DNA from: Lithodes maja
Taxonomy: Eukaryota; Arthropoda; Malacostraca; Decapoda; Lithodidae
NCBI GenBank assembly: GCA_037953745.1
Contig: JBAKBP010007405.1
Span: forward strand, 36,317-100,316
Direction: 5' to 3'
DNA: 64,000 nt
The position numbers were made by a program, and so were the translations under genes. Below the pieces are notes generated by a model. That model was not told the DNA's origin and did no database searches. It was given only the letters and a program-made list of their open reading frames with translations. Below are positions 20,668-33,410 of the stretch, piece after piece. The first letter of the stretch is position 1. Each line of letters starts with the position of its first letter.

Positions 20668-21724
20668 TTCTCAGATGGTACAAATATATTTACTGTACAA
20701 ATAATTTTAAGATTAGAACGAACAAACTTCTGCAGAAGTTGTAGTTCTAGGGAACACATGCGTGTCCCAATATATCATGCATACGATCTAATGTAAAGAT
20801 CTGACCATGAGCAGGCAGTTACTTAATGTCACGCACTGCTTGCAAATCTTTTTCTATTTTTTATATATTGTTTGCATACAATAAAACTTAAAAAATGTTA
20901 TACGGATTCTTTTTCCCTGAGGTTAGGATATTGTCACGAATGTCCCGCCTCCAGTCTTGGTAATCAGGCGAAGTCGTCAATGATGGAGGGGCCCTATTAA
21001 ATTATAGGTTTGATTCCCAAAGGGAAGTAGAGAAAACCTAATATTTAGTAGGGCCCCGTAATCATTGATGACACTGTCCCTCCCAACCATCCCACTTCCC
21101 ATTCGTTGATTTCTATAGTTTTATCTTGGTACAGTAGAACCCCGCCGATCCGGTGCTCTCAGATCCGGAATCCCAAGAGATTCGGACAGGCATTTCAATC
21201 CAGACTCATGTTTCAGCCAACCAAACTTGTCTGGATGGCTTGGGAAAAATAAAAATCAATCCGGAAACGAGTGAGACAAATACAAGTCACCGAGCGTCTT
21301 GTTTACATCCTGCGTTTGGTACAGGCGGTGCCTATTATCCCAATTACTGTACATTGTTCTCTATAATACAGCCCCTCCACAAAGTCCCTGCCAAAGTTTA
21401 TGCCACCAACACTATCAAACAAGCTTTATTATCCCCTATTCAAGTTGTAGGTAGTAGGGGTAGGCAGCCCCGCCCAGGGAAGTACTACCGCCAAGGTTTC
21501 GGGAGCCTCAGGGAATAGCCTGAATTCCATTTTCTCTCCCAGGCCTTGGTAGCTGGATACATATCTTTCTGCCTCACACATCAGGGGTATCAGGAAAACC
21601 CTCTTTATATAACATACACATCCAACTTCACGACATTGCCCTACATTGCTATCCTCTATCCATAAAACACTACTCTTCCCACTACATATCATACATGTAA
21701 CACCATACACCTTACCCAATAAAT
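20668..21724. other. Unassigned region with a long hairpin and a lone pogo-like end
   Basis: An imperfect inverted repeat of about 40 bp arms lies at 20973-21072 (GTCGTCAATGATGG... with ...AATCATTGATGAC). At 21130 TA is followed by CAGTAGAACCCCGCCGATCC, a Tigger-like terminus whose partner end is not found in the window. No gene is supported. Confidence 0.45.
20973..21072. repeat. Imperfect 100-bp hairpin
   Basis: GAGGGGCCCTATTAAATTAT pairs imperfectly with ATATTTAGTAGGGCCCC across a loop of about 25 bases, extended outward by TCAATGAT on each arm. Confidence 0.7.
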
Positions 21725-23222
21725 ATGGCAGTACAATTGTTAAGAGCAAACCTGGTGGTCCCTCGGATATCCACCCCCGGCAGGGTTGGGTCATTGACAC
21801 AGGGCCCTCCCGGTCGTCATCATGCGACTGTGTCAAGAGCATTGCAACGTCCCAAAGCTGCTCGTCGGTGCAGCTTTTTCTTTAGCAATATAAGGGGACT
21901 TCATTCTAACATCAATTCTGTACACCAATTTCTTCAAGCAGAATCCCCTACTCTCCTTTTTTTGACAGAGACTCAAGTAACATCCACATCTGACACGTCT
22001 AGATTTAATTTTCCAGGTTATCAACTGCTCCAAAATTTCAGACCTAAAGGAGGTGTATGTTGCTTCGCAAAATCTGAAATTGCCCTGGAGGAGGTTACTA
22101 GTTTCAATTGTCCCTATTTTGATTATTCTATATACAAATTAATTTCTGCTGGTAAATTTAAATACATAATTATGTTGCATCTACCGTTCCCCAAATACTC
22201 CTCCAGAGCAAAGTCTTTTTGATTCTCTGTCCTTACAACTCAGTGTCCTCAACTTAAATGCTTCTTCTGAAATCATTGTGTTGGGTGATTTTAATGTCCA
22301 TAATGTTGAATGGCTCACTCATTCAGCCAGGACTGATGATGCTGGTCTTGAATGTGAGCTATTTGCAGACTCATTTAATCTCACTCAAGTAGTCAACCAA
22401 CCCACCCGTGTACCAGATAATCCTAATCATAATTCCCACCTACTGGACTTATTTTTAACAACCAATTCAGAAAATTATGATGTTACAGTGAGGTCCCCGC
22501 TTGGATCTTCTGATCACTGTCTGATACAGGCCACCTGTCTATCACCTACCACACCTTCCCACTCTGAACCTGTTTTGGTGACTAAATGGCATTACGATAG
22601 GGCAGACTGGGAGGGTCTTCAAGGTTTCTTTATTGATATTCCCTGGACCTCTTTCTTTTCTAATGATGCACACTCCACCTTGAGCCACATACAAGATTTT
22701 GTAAAAATTGGAATGGAAACTTTTATTCCTCATCAAAAGTACAGTAAAAGATCTAATTCACCTAAATGGTTTGACCATAATTGTGCTAGAGTAACTGAAC
22801 AAAAAGCAATAGCCTACAATGCATACACAAGATCAAAAACATATGAAGCCTTTAATTACTTTAGAAACATCAGAAATCATGCCAAAACTGTATTAAACCT
22901 AACTAAATCAAACTTTCTCCACAAGCAGGCAAATAAACTTCTAAATAATCCAAATGATAACAAAATATTTTGGTCTACTCTTAACTCATTTAAATCCAAC
23001 TTCACTACTGCTTCATCCATTCCACCATTAAAATCTCCGACTGGCAATCTTGTAAGTGACCCACGAGGTAAAGCTAACCTTCTTGCGGATATTTTCTCCA
23101 CCAACTCAACCTTAGATGAAATAAATCAAGATGTCCCTGTACTTAATTTTAATTCGCCTGAAATCCCTCACTTAAGATCCACACCAGACATGTCAAAACT
23201 ATTTTGCAGAATCTCTCGGTAG
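21725..23222 (+). pseudogene. L1 APE-type endonuclease and linker
   Basis: The frame opens upstream of FSNIRGLHSN, the start of an apurinic/apyrimidinic-type endonuclease. It then shows LLFLTETQV (catalytic Glu), LGDFNVHNVEW (the GDFN motif) at about 22281, LLDLFLTT, and PLGSSDHCLI (the terminal SDH). A four-base insertion near 22170 relative to L2 breaks the protein between the Glu and GDFN motifs. Such enzymes nick the target for reverse transcription. The linker after 22560 carries a conserved WHYDRADWEGL and a basic, helical stretch. A one-base loss near 23165 puts the reverse transcriptase in another frame. Confidence 0.85.
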
Positions 23223-24586
23223 ATAAGGCTCCTGGTCCAGATGAAATTCCTCCAATAGTACTTAAGAATTGCTCCTTGGTGCTCGCTCCTGTATTGGCAA
23301 AACATTTCCGTCTGTGTACTCATACCTCATGCTTCCCAGTACCCTGGAAAGAAGCAAACATCCATCCAGTTCCTAAAAAAGGTGCCTCTTCAGATCCATC
23401 AAACTACAGACCAATAGCTATAACTTCCACTCTTGGTAAAGTCTTTGAAATTATATTAAATAATCACATAATTAAGCATCTTGAGAATAATAAATTAATC
23501 AGTGATAGGCAATATGGTTTTAGACGATGTCGATCAACTGCAGACATGCTTTGCCTTCTTACGCATCAAATCAACCAAGCTACAGACCAACATGGTGAAA
23601 CACATACAATAGCACTGGATATATCAAAGGCATTTGATAGAGTCTGGCATCAATCCTTATTGTCAAAGATGTCACACTACGGCCTTGCATCATTAGTTCC
23701 ACTAATTTCTTCTTATCTTCATAACAGAAAAATATGTGTAATGGTAGATGGCCTTTATTCTCAATTTCACTCAATAAATGCTGGTGTTCCCCAGGGATCA
23801 GTTTTGGCCCCAATTCTGTTCCTCATTCATATCAATGATCTCATATCTACCACTCATAATCCAATACATTCCTACGCAGATGACTCAACACTCCACAGTT
23901 CCTTCAAATTTACCAATTCTTTCACCCAACCCGATCTTATAAATTCAAAAATAAACACTGCAATTTCTCTGAACCAGGACCTTTCTAGAATTAATGGATG
24001 GGGACAAAAGAATCTAGTTTCCTTTAATGCACAGAAAACCAAGTACTGTACATTCAATTTTCTAACTGACAGAATCTCACTGACTCCCATATATTTTTTA
24101 ATGATGTAAATATTCCCACTTCCCCTAGTATTGACATTCTCGGTGTAACATTAACTACTAACTTGAGCTGGACACATTATGTTAGAAGCATTGCTAAGAA
24201 TGCCTCTAAAAAACTGGGACTCCTGTACAGAGTTCGAGAATTCTTCACTGACGAGCAGTTGGCCGTGATATATAAAAGTCATGTGCGTTCTCAGATGGAT
24301 TACTGTTCACCTCTGTGGAGTGGAAGTGGAGTGGTTGCATTGAGGCAGTTGGACAAAATTCAAAATAAAGCTATTAGATTAATCAATAACCCTGCAATCA
24401 CACAGGACCTTCCTACATTATCCATACGAAGAAACGTTGCATCCCTTGTATTATTCTACAGATATTTTCACAGCAATTGTTCCGAGGAACTTGCTTCAAT
24501 TGTGCCGCCTCTCCACATCTTTCCCCGTAGAACTAGGGCGGCTGAGAGCGCCCATGAATTTACACTTTCTCCTCCACAATGCAGAA
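23204..24586 (+). pseudogene. L1 reverse transcriptase, truncated
   Basis: Blocks in order are KAPGPDEIPP, NYRPIAITS, SDRQYGFRRCRST, ALDISKAFDRVWHQ (first catalytic Asp), GVPQGSVLAPILF, and HSYADDSTLHSS with the YADD catalytic pair at about 23873-23884. The first frame stops at 24109 after a T-run; coding resumes in another frame with LSWTHYVRSIAKNASKKLGLLYRVREFF and the thumb-like C-terminal part up to 24586. The same frameshift occurs in L2 at 40037-40051. The polymerase core itself is uninterrupted, but the protein lacks its C-terminus because of D2. Confidence 0.85.
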
Positions 24587-25054
24587 TGGGAGGTTTGACG
24601 TACCTCCCAACCTACCAAATAGGAAAACCTACTATTTGGTAGTAGTCTTGGAAAATCCAACGTCAAGGCTATTAACCTAATTGCAATGACGACTTGTCTA
24701 TTTTGACTGCTATGTCGTCATTCCAACCGCGGTTAAAAAGAAAACTTCTAGAGTCTACTCCTTATCTTGCTCTAGGAGACGTTGTACATTAACCAAAACT
24801 ACCACCGAAGGTGAAAAAAGCATAGAAGAGAAGTTACCGCTTAAGGCCCATCCCGTGTTCCGTCATGTGCAGATCCCTGTCGAACGTGCGCATGAGCGAC
24901 CCTCTCTTGTTATCACATCTCACGTCAGCAGAAGAACGCGGATGGGCAGGGGTCCGGCGTGAGGGAGGGTATTATGTACGTTGGATTTTCCAAGACTACT
25001 ACCAAATAGTAGGTTTTCCTATTTGGTAGGTTGGGAGGTACGTCAAACCTCCCA
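24587..25054. mobile_element. Palindromic block preceding D2
   Basis: Equivalent of 9506-9993 with the same 77-bp perfect inverted ends and inner inverted copy of the element's right end. It is slightly shorter, having lost about 20 bp near 24825. It joins L1 coding sequence directly at 24586. Confidence 0.75.
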
Positions 25055-25385
25055 ATTTGTTAGTAGCCTTGGCAAATCCAACGTCAAGGCTGCATAACAA
25101 ATAGGAGGAGGACATCCAAGCCCAACCTACCAAAAAAACCAATGCATAAAACAAAAGTATGAATGACAAAGACACAATTTAAACAAGAGAGTCTAATAAA
25201 AGAGTGAAAAACTGAGGAGTAGCTAAAAAGAACAGTTTTAACACATGCCCGTCATTCATAGTAATGCAAAAACATAGACTCGTCTGAAACCAAAAAGGTA
25301 CTGTACCCAAAATCCCTTTTCTTCAAAAACCAACAAAAACACTGAACACAAGAACAAAACACAATTTTCAATGTGGCAAAAACAC

Positions 25386-26430
25386 TTATGTACCGGAACA
25401 ATACATAATCCCAAACTTGCATTCCAGTGTTGCAAACCCGTACCCCCCCCCCCCCCCTTTGTCAAATAAAACAAAGGAAAAGAACGAGGGACAAGGGGGG
25501 AAGACCAGGGATCTTCGCCAGAGCACCAGGAAACACGACCCCCGAGAGCAATCACCGGCCGAGGGGGTCGAACACTGGACACGGAGAGGTAGGAGGAGAT
25601 GAAGGAATTGATAGAAGACCCACAAAACCGCAGAGGCGATGGCAGGTAAGGATCGACGTGGCAGGAACCGGAAGGAGGCAGCAAAGGATCCGACATCGTG
25701 CGCAGAACCCCTACAAACAGGGTGACGGGCACGAACGGTCCGACAAACGCGGCGGCCCATCTGCACCCGCGAGAGCCTCCCACCTGGCCGAGGAGACACC
25801 CACACAGCAGTACCCGAAGGCGGCGCCACAGACGCAACAGAGGAGTGCAAGGCTGACACCGGGCACAACACATGGCGAGGATGCCCACGCCGGAAAGCGG
25901 GGGCCGCCCTCCCAAGCGTGGTAACAAAAGGAGGGGAGGAGGCGAACGAGACGCCACGCAAGGACGGGGAGAATCGCACGCAGTCCCGGGGCCGTGACAA
26001 TGCCGCTAGTGCAGACACCCGAACCCCAGTGGCCAGAGCGACAAGGAAGAGCGGACGCCCGAGCAACGGAACCGGCGTAGCGGCCCTTGTAGACGTGGGT
26101 GAAGCCAGAAGGACCAGAGCCCGCCCCTGATCCCACTGCGGAGGGACCTGGCGCGGAGGAGGTCGATCCCGGAAGGCAGCCGTCAGGAAGGAATCCAGCA
26201 CCTGTGGCGGAACGACCAGCCCAGCGACGGACCCAAAGATCCCCCGGACGGCAGACAAGGAGGTACGTATGGCGTCGACTTGAAAGTGACGTGTACGGAA
26301 GAGGTGAAACAAGGAGCGTAGGACGAGGGAAGGAGAGCCAACTGGCAGGCGAGTGGCCTGTAGCCACCTAGGAAAAGACCTCCAGCGGGACCCGTAAGGC
26401 CCCCAAGGAGAAGACGGCCAGGAACGCTGC
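25386..26430 (-). pseudogene. D2 tyrosine recombinase (remnant)
   Basis: Contains PPPRQVPPQWDQGRAL and LATGVRVSALAAL (first Arg). The second box reads SAHDVGSFAASF, where the Arg of His-x-x-Arg is now Gly. A following FYQFL block (LWVFYQFLHLLLP) could contain the region of the catalytic Tyr, which is clearer than in D1. The second-box substitution is expected to abolish strand transfer. Confidence 0.6.
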
Positions 26431-27300
26431 AGGAAGTCAGTCAGGGCCCGGCCGGGGACCGGGAGCCACCGTGCCACATGAACAAGCACGATGCGAAGGC
26501 CAACGAGGTCCGCAGGGCCCCAACCGAGCCCAAGTGGAAGCCGGAGACAGGTAGAGGGACCGGACTCGGGCACCACCGCGGCAACCGGGCGGACCAAGCC
26601 CGTGCCGGCCACAGAGGCGCGAGGAGCCAGACGCAGCCGCGGTACAGCCGCAGCCTCGCGAGGACTGGGCACATCAACAGCGCGTCTGGGGGCGGAAAGA
26701 TGTATATTGACCGCCACCTGTACCAGGCTACCATGAAAGCGGCCGGACCCCCCCCGGAGCGCGAGGCCGGAGGGAGAGGTCCAAAGGCAACTGGCGCGGC
26801 ACCCCCGATGCGAACAAGGCGACCTCCGGAAACCCGCAGGAAGCCGCGAGGTCGGCGAACACAGTCCGCTTCAACGCCCATGCAACAAGAACGCCCGGCC
26901 CTCACGACAGGGCAGCCGCCCACAGGGTGGCAGGCCCGGGCAGGGAGGAGGCACGCAAGGAGAAGGGGTGTCGGGCCGCGAGGAAGAACAACTCCACCGA
27001 GACCCCCAATAGAGTCAACGACCTGGAGGACCCCCGCAGAAGGAAACAGGGGACAGCCTGTCTGAGTGTCTAACCCGAAGGCCACCGACTTACCCCGAAG
27101 GGCCAGCGCGTGGACCCGCAGGAAGAACAGAGGAACCAACAGTCCGAGGGCATAGACGGGTAAGTGGAGGGAGACCCACCCATCTGCCGGGAAGTGGACG
27201 GCCCAGGTCCGATCGGGAACCTCACCCAACCTCGCTCGACGTATCTGTGGCTACCAAGACCGTCGGCGGGGGGGCGGACCAGGGCACAGCCGCAGAGAGC
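26431..27300 (-). pseudogene. D2 RNase H domain (remnant)
   Basis: Matches D1 and the 52.8 kb copy: PPTVLVATDTSSEVG, then, after a shift, LLVPLFFLRVHALALRGKSVAF and GLDTQTGCPL. Frameshifts separate it from the polymerase and recombinase parts. Acidic catalytic positions are partly replaced, so it is inactive. Confidence 0.55.
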
Positions 27301-28363
27301 GAGCCCTGAGCAACCCAGCGACCGAAGCGTCTGCGAACGGTACGCAGGAGCGGCAGGAGCCGATCCATAGGGGCAACGGAAACACCGCGGGGCCCATGAG
27401 GAGGAGGCGGAGGAGCCAGAGGCTCCCTAAGGGAAGGGGCAGAGCGGCCCAAAGCAGCGAACCCACGAACGAGTCCCAGAGCCACCCCAGGAGGGAGACC
27501 GAGTGCAACACGGCGAAGACCTTCCACCGAAGGTGCACCGCGGCCGGCAGACCCCGGGTCACCGTAGCGCCGGACAAAACCCATGCGAGACCGACCCATG
27601 GCACGACACGCGACGGGGTCAAGCGTGAATCGGGAACATCAAAGGGGAACCCTAACCGCGCGACGTTGCGAACGACTGTGAGGGCGTCGCCAATGCACAG
27701 TCCTAGGGCTACGGAAACTACCAACCAATCGGCCAAGGAAAACAGGATCTGGAGCCCGCTCCTGAGGAGAGGACCCAGAGCCTGCCCCACATGTGCGGAG
27801 AAGATCCGCGGCGCGATGTGGAGACCGAAGGGAAGGCCGGCGAACAGGAACACACGATCGGAAGTCCGAACGGCCAAGAATCGCTGGAAGCGAGGATGGA
27901 GAGGAACGAGCCAAGACGCATCCTGGAGGGCCAGCGACACAACCCACGACAGAGGGCACAGGGCCAGGCGTACCAGGGGTACCGGCAGCATCCGAAACCG
28001 TGTGTGCACGACGCGCCCGTTGAGGGCCGACAGAACCACCATCGGTCGCATCGCGTCGCAGTTCGTCGATGGGACCAGAAAGACACGGGAGAGGAAAACC
28101 GGGCGACCGGCGGTCAACTCCCTCGACGCTACCCAGCTCGGGCATGGAAGTGAGCACGTGGGCCACCTCTGAAGAGATGGGCCGGCGTCGGTGACAAGAG
28201 CGGAAAGGGGGTCGAGACGTCCACCACCAGGTGAGACCCCACCACGCAACCCGCCGCCCCCAACGACCCTCGCGGCAACCGAGGGGCGCAAGGGCGAAAA
28301 CAACCCGAGGGAGCACCCGAGAGGAGGGGAGCGACCCGGTCGGCCAGGCGAGAAGGAGAACAA
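27301..28363 (-). pseudogene. D2 reverse transcriptase (remnant)
   Basis: The blocks VFLVPSTNCDAMRPMVVLSALN, FRMLPVPLVRLAL, SLALQDASWLVPLHPRF, LFAGLPFGLHIAPRIF and LFSLADWLVVSVALGL are present in one frame. The YLDDW motif reads SLADW, keeping one of the two Asp, and the first Asp block reads LALQDASW. The frame runs on after GFPFDVPDSRLTPSRVVPWVGLAWV without the shift present in D1, so D2 is less damaged here. Confidence 0.7.
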
Positions 28364-28381
28364 GGAGGCCGACCCAGAGAA

Positions 28382-30302
28382 CTACACATTGTGTTGACGC
28401 GGAGGTACCCCCGTTACGGGCCGTGCGGGCACGAGCGCCACGTTGACCTCTACCCCCCCCCCCCCCCCCCAAACCTCGGCGAAAAGGGCGGGCCACCCCA
28501 ACCCCAGGCCGGCGCGGGGCAGACCCCGTCGAAGGGCGGCCGGAAGTGGAAGGCCGGCCAGCCCCGACACGGCGGGGATGAAAAGGGGCAAGAACAGAAG
28601 GGCGAGGCGGAACCAACGCACTGGCCTGCAACGTCCCAGTCCTGCGTCCGCGCAAGGCGGCAGCACTTGCAGCAGCACCCCGAAGAGGACCGGCAGAAGG
28701 ACGGGACTGAGAAAACCCCGCGTGCGACACAGCGCGTCAGTGCGTGACGTAAGCAGGGACCGCAACGACACAGCGCGTCGTCGCGTGTCGGAAGCAGGGG
28801 CCGCCGACAGAGAAGCGAACATACCCAAGCAACCAGCTGAAACAACCCCGACGTATATAGCGCAGAGTACAACAAACCCTGACGAATATCCAAGGGGGCC
28901 GGCCGGCAGAACGAGGACTGCACTGTCGGGCGTCGCCGAGTTGCCGCGCACAAAACCGCCTTCAGCTCGGGAACCAAAGACACCGCGAGCCGAAGGTGGA
29001 CCCGCAGAACGCGGTCCAAACCCTCGCGAAGAGCGCCTGGCGCAGACGCCCCGAAAAGCCGCAGGCGGGGAACAGACGTCTGGAGGGAACCGAAAGACAA
29101 GACAATAAGTCCGTCACCCTCTGTCGCAAGGGAAAAACCGTGGCGACAGAGGGCTGATCCGGGCGAGAGAAGAACGGGGTAGCAATAGAACAAAGTTCAA
29201 GAACGGGCGCGCTCATCCAGGACCAGAACGCGCCGGCCAACCCGCCGACAGACACAAGAGGAGGCAAAAGCAGGGACGACTCCGGGGGAGGGACCGAAGG
29301 AGAGCCGTCGACGGAACGGTGTGAAGGCGAAGGCCTCGGCAAACCAGGCCTCCAATGGGAGAGGGAGACCGAGCATGACGGCGAAGCCAGGCGTACCGGC
29401 GTCGCACAACCTGACCCATAGGAGGACAGACCCGTCAACACAGCCAGGGACTGAACAGCCGGAAGGACGGCAGGGCGGCAGAAGTCTGACCAGAGCGTAG
29501 GCCTGCAGAAGGGAGGGGGACCGTAGCAGGGGTAGGGAGGGTGAGGAGCCGAGGGCGAGACACCGCCAAGAAGCGCGAGAAGAGGGAGGCGTCCATCGAC
29601 TCCAAGCACCCGACGAAGCGTGACACAACCCAGCCCTGCATAGCCGACAAACGAACCGAGAGAGGCGAACGGCCGAGGGGGAAACAGCACCATTCCCCTC
29701 TTCCAGCGACACGACAGCTCCCGAGAAAGGGGGACCCCGAAACCTCACCGAGGCAAGAGGAGGGGTACCCCCCAGGCGAGACGGGAAGTGAAGGGCAGGA
29801 AGAGAAGAAGGAGGAGGAGCAGGACGACGGGAGGGGGAAGGCTGGCCGGGTGAAAGGAGGCCAGAAGGAGTCGCGGGGGGAAACAGAGCAAGGACCCCCG
29901 GGACTGAGAGAACAGGGCGGCCCGACACCGAGGCGGAGGAGGGAGGGACCTCCACCGTGGGACGAGACCGTGAAGGAAGAAGAGGCACTGAAGCAGGTGA
30001 AGTAGGAGAAGCAACGACACCCAGGCGGACCCTCCTGGACAGTGTAGGAGGGAGCAGAGGGCCAGCGACAGCACGAACAACCGCGCGCGGAGAGGACAAC
30101 GTAAGAGGAAGTCGTCTGGGCTAGGAAAGCGGGCGGAAGGGAGGAGAGCCCCTATCCGTAGAGGCCAGGGGAGGGCGCACAGGGGCAGAGCCGCTAACCC
30201 CGGCCTCAGGGCGAGAACCAAGACGAGGGCGACGGGCGACGTCAAGGCGATCAGGAGGACGACGAGGGGCAGTAGCGAGGCGAGCGAGAGCGTGGATGGA
30301 GC
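28382..30302 (-). other. D2 ORF1-like region, GC-rich open frames
   Basis: Counterpart of 13351-15394. The frame 29197-30099 shares its first half with the D1 frame 14395-15394, then departs after VSLEEGNGAVSPSAVR because of the D2 deletion. No recognised domain. Confidence 0.35.
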
Positions 30303-32398
30303 CGGGGAACCCCCCGAACGATGGGACGACCAGCCGCGGGACCCAGGGGAGAGGGCCCGAGCAGGGAGAGGGCCAGGTGAACGGCCGTCAGTCGGGTCAG
30401 GGATACCCAGGGTGACGCGGATCCGGTCGGCAACAAAGGCCGGGGAACGGCGGCCCACAGGCCCAATGTGGCGGGAGACCATCGGCCACACCGACGGAAG
30501 GGAAGCAGAGGCCACAGCCGCCGCCGAGGAACCAGGGCCATGGAGCAGCACAACCACCAGGGCCAGACACAGGCCACACAGAGCAGGGAGGTAGGCCGTA
30601 GAGGACACAAAGAGCGAGTGGCGCAAGCAGGACTTGTGGCTCACCAAGCACGGGGAGCGACAACCAAGGCGAAAGCAAAGCAGCCGACCAGCACGAGAAG
30701 AACACACACCAGAATCAGCACGTCGAAGGAGTAAGTGGAGAGAATGTCCAAGAAGAACCAGGGAAGGAGCATGGGGAAACAGGAACACACATGCAAACAG
30801 GTATCCGTACTCACCCTAAACTGGGAGCACAGAGGTAGGTGAGGAGGGCGGCCGAGGCGGAAGAGCACCAGCAGAACCTGCAAAGATGGAGAAAGTGTTA
30901 ACCACCACTCAACATCTTACATGCAGGGCCTATAACACCAGTAAAGTGCATACACCAATATAGTATCAGGCAACAATATGACATAAAAAAGGTCAACAGT
31001 GAAAGCCAACTATAACCGCAAATTTGCGGGCCAATGGAGGTATAACCGTACCGACACAACCCCCCCACATCTCCGCGGGACTCCCCAGCGATCTCCGCAA
31101 ATTTGCGGGGGGCCGAAATGTCCCAGAGGACCGAATCGAGCACACCGCAAATTTGCGGGACCGGCCGAGATGGTCCGGTGCCGAAAAAGCGAGAGGAGCG
31201 TCTAGGAAAACCAAAAAAGGCCCGCAAACAAGCGTCAACTCCTTATGAACTCCAAGCGACGATGACCATCAAGCTGAGCAGTGCCTTCCTTGATAATATC
31301 CTGACTCAACCGGTCAAGGGAGAGGCAAGGAAGACACACCAGGGGAGAGGAGGCACATCCCCCAGGAACCACCCAACCCACAGAGATAGAGCAAAGCCCA
31401 TGAGGAGAAGTGGCAGGTTGGGTGGTTTGGCACAAACAGGGGCCCCCGTGGGGTACCCCAGGATTGGGCAAAAGGCTATGAAAGGATGGAGGTGAAAACA
31501 GGAAGGGAACACAAAAACCAATAAATGAAACTGGCGAGAAAAAGGGTGGCCTAGCCGTGAGTAGAGAATGTGTCAGGGGCGAAAAACCCTGTGGTGTAAG
31601 GGAGAGGCCCCCGTGGGGTACCCCTGGATATCACGAACCACCAAGCGCCCAGGCCCTTGAGACACAGTGAAGGCTCGAAAGGGGGGACTCGGGAAAAACG
31701 CTATTTATGCGGCCGACACAAACCCTACAAACAGCACCGCCACCACGAAATCTCAGATTGTGAACCAACTGTACACCTAGGCTATGAAAAAAAAAATGAG
31801 AACTCATAGGGGCATAGCAATTCCTGAATGAGAAAACGAGCTAGGCTAAACGAAGCTAAAAGCTAAACCATGCCCAGACTAACAGGAAAAAAGAATATGA
31901 AAAGAGAAAGAATGAAAAACATATACGAGGAACGCCAGGCGCCCCCGTACCTTCGGTAAGCTATTTCCACACGCGTCTCCATTATACACACTTAGGAGCC
32001 CATTTACGTGTGCCCTAGATCACGTAACATCTGTCTAACAAAAAAGAAGGCCAGAAAAGCCGAAACTAACCTAAACAGGGTGAATTAAAGGAGCACAACA
32101 AAAGCGACTTCATTCAATGGAGCGCGTGAAAAAATGATAACAAGAGAGGGTCGCTCATGCGCACGTTCGACAGGGATCTGCACATGACGGAACACGGGAT
32201 GGGCCTTAAGCGGTAACTAAGGTAAACCCCTTTTTCTTCTCTTCTATGCTTTTTTCACCTTCGGTGGTAGTTTTGGTTAATGTACAACGTCTCCTAGAGC
32301 AAGATAAGGAGTAGACTCTAGACGTTTTCTTTTTAACCGCGGTTGGAATGACGACATAGCAGTCAAAATAGACAAGTCGTCATTGCAATTAGGTTAAT
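30303..32398 (-). other. D2 leader region without supported gene
   Basis: Counterpart of the D1 leader. It holds the three palindromes at 31016-31158 and short unrecognised frames near 30250-30880. Confidence 0.4.
31016..31158. promoter_or_regulatory. Three copies of CCGCAAATTTGCGG in D2
   Basis: Palindromes at 31016-31029, 31095-31108 and 31145-31158; spacing 79 and 50 bp is identical to D1, and all six 14-mers across both copies are identical. Confidence 0.6.
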
Positions 32399-32792
32399 AG
32401 CCTTGACGTTGGATTTGCCAAGACTACTAACAAATATACTGTTCTAATAAAAGGTAGAAATAATCCAACAACATTGTACCATAATGTAGGATTGGAAAGT
32501 GTAGTGCACCTTTTGTCCCACTCTGAATGAGTATAAACATTATCAGTAATACTGAGTGAATGAAGTTTTACTCGGGACTTTGTTAAAATTGAGGTATCTC
32601 TAGTACTATGCTAAGCATATACAAGTATTGTAAAAAGTTCTTGAAGTTGATTACAGTTGACGCTCGATTTAACGGACCCCGATACAACGGATTTCGGATT
32701 TAACGGACTCTGTCCATAGCCGGACAATGGACCCAGCAACGGACAAAGTCCGTTGCTCGAAAAAAAGTTGGAGCAAAGTCCGTTGCTCTATC

Positions 32793-33300
32793 TATTTATC
32801 TCTCTAATGCACCTACCTAAATCCCTTATACATTAACATAACTATGTCTTATTTGGACTTTTTGTAATCTTTGAATAATTTCTAATGTGATGGAATTGAA
32901 AAATATAATATCCTTCCAGCACATAGATAAATAATAAATAAGATAGTCAACAAAATATTTCAACTCTCCCCTCCGTGCGAGCAGAGATGGTAGATTTACG
33001 TTTGATAGATTTTTTGTTTTGTTTTTTTCCTCGATATACACTCTTTCTATCTATCTATCTCTCTAATTCATCTACCTAAATCCCTTATACATTAACATAA
33101 CTATGTCTTATTTGGACTTTTTGTAATCTTTGAATCATTTCTAATGCGATGGAATTGAAAAATATAATATCCTTCCAGCACATAGATAAACAATAAATAA
33201 GATAGTCAAAGAAATAGTTCAACCCTCCCCTCCGTCTAGGCGCCGAGCTTCCGAGAGGGGAGATTTACGTTTGATAGATTTTTGTTTTTTTTTGTTCCCA
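32793..33300 (+). repeat. Tandem duplication inside T2, about 250-bp unit
   Basis: Units 32793-33045 and 33046-33300 share TCTATCTAT starts, CCTAAATCCCTTATACATTA and the end GATTTACGTTTGATAGATTT. Confidence 0.85.
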
Positions 33301-33410
33301 CGGTATACACAAAATGATGGGGAAATATTATAACATGTTTTTAATTGACATTTGTGTTGTTTATGCTGATTATGAGTTGGTGGAAAAAATGTCTTTAATA
33401 ACATACACTT

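Larger units (their letters stand above)
21725..24586 (+). mobile_element. Non-LTR retrotransposon L1 (Jockey/CR1 group), 3' end cut by D2
   Basis: Endonuclease and reverse-transcriptase regions are present in order. The copy stops at 24586, in the middle of the C-terminal coding part, exactly where the palindromic block of D2 begins. The rest of the LINE is not found after D2 (32436 onward). The second copy L2 starts at 37320 within the endonuclease and shows where L1 text should continue. Frame breaks: an extra four bases near 22170 and one missing base near 23165. Confidence 0.85.
25055..32435 (-). mobile_element. DIRS-like retrotransposon D2 (decayed)
   Basis: Second copy of the D1 family with the same inverted ends (one base differs in the left repeat). 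Order on the minus strand is as in D1. It lacks the tRNA-derived SINE, the internal end-copy of D1 (14215) and about 155 bp corresponding to 14631-14783, where a GCGA/CGAA join suggests a deletion between short repeats. Flanks are unrelated to those of D1, so the two copies are separate insertions rather than a segmental duplication. Confidence 0.75.

Noticed and set aside
21130..21180. A complete second Tigger element
   Set aside because: Only one terminus (CAGTAGAACCCCGCCGATCC) is visible; no matching inverted end exists in the window.
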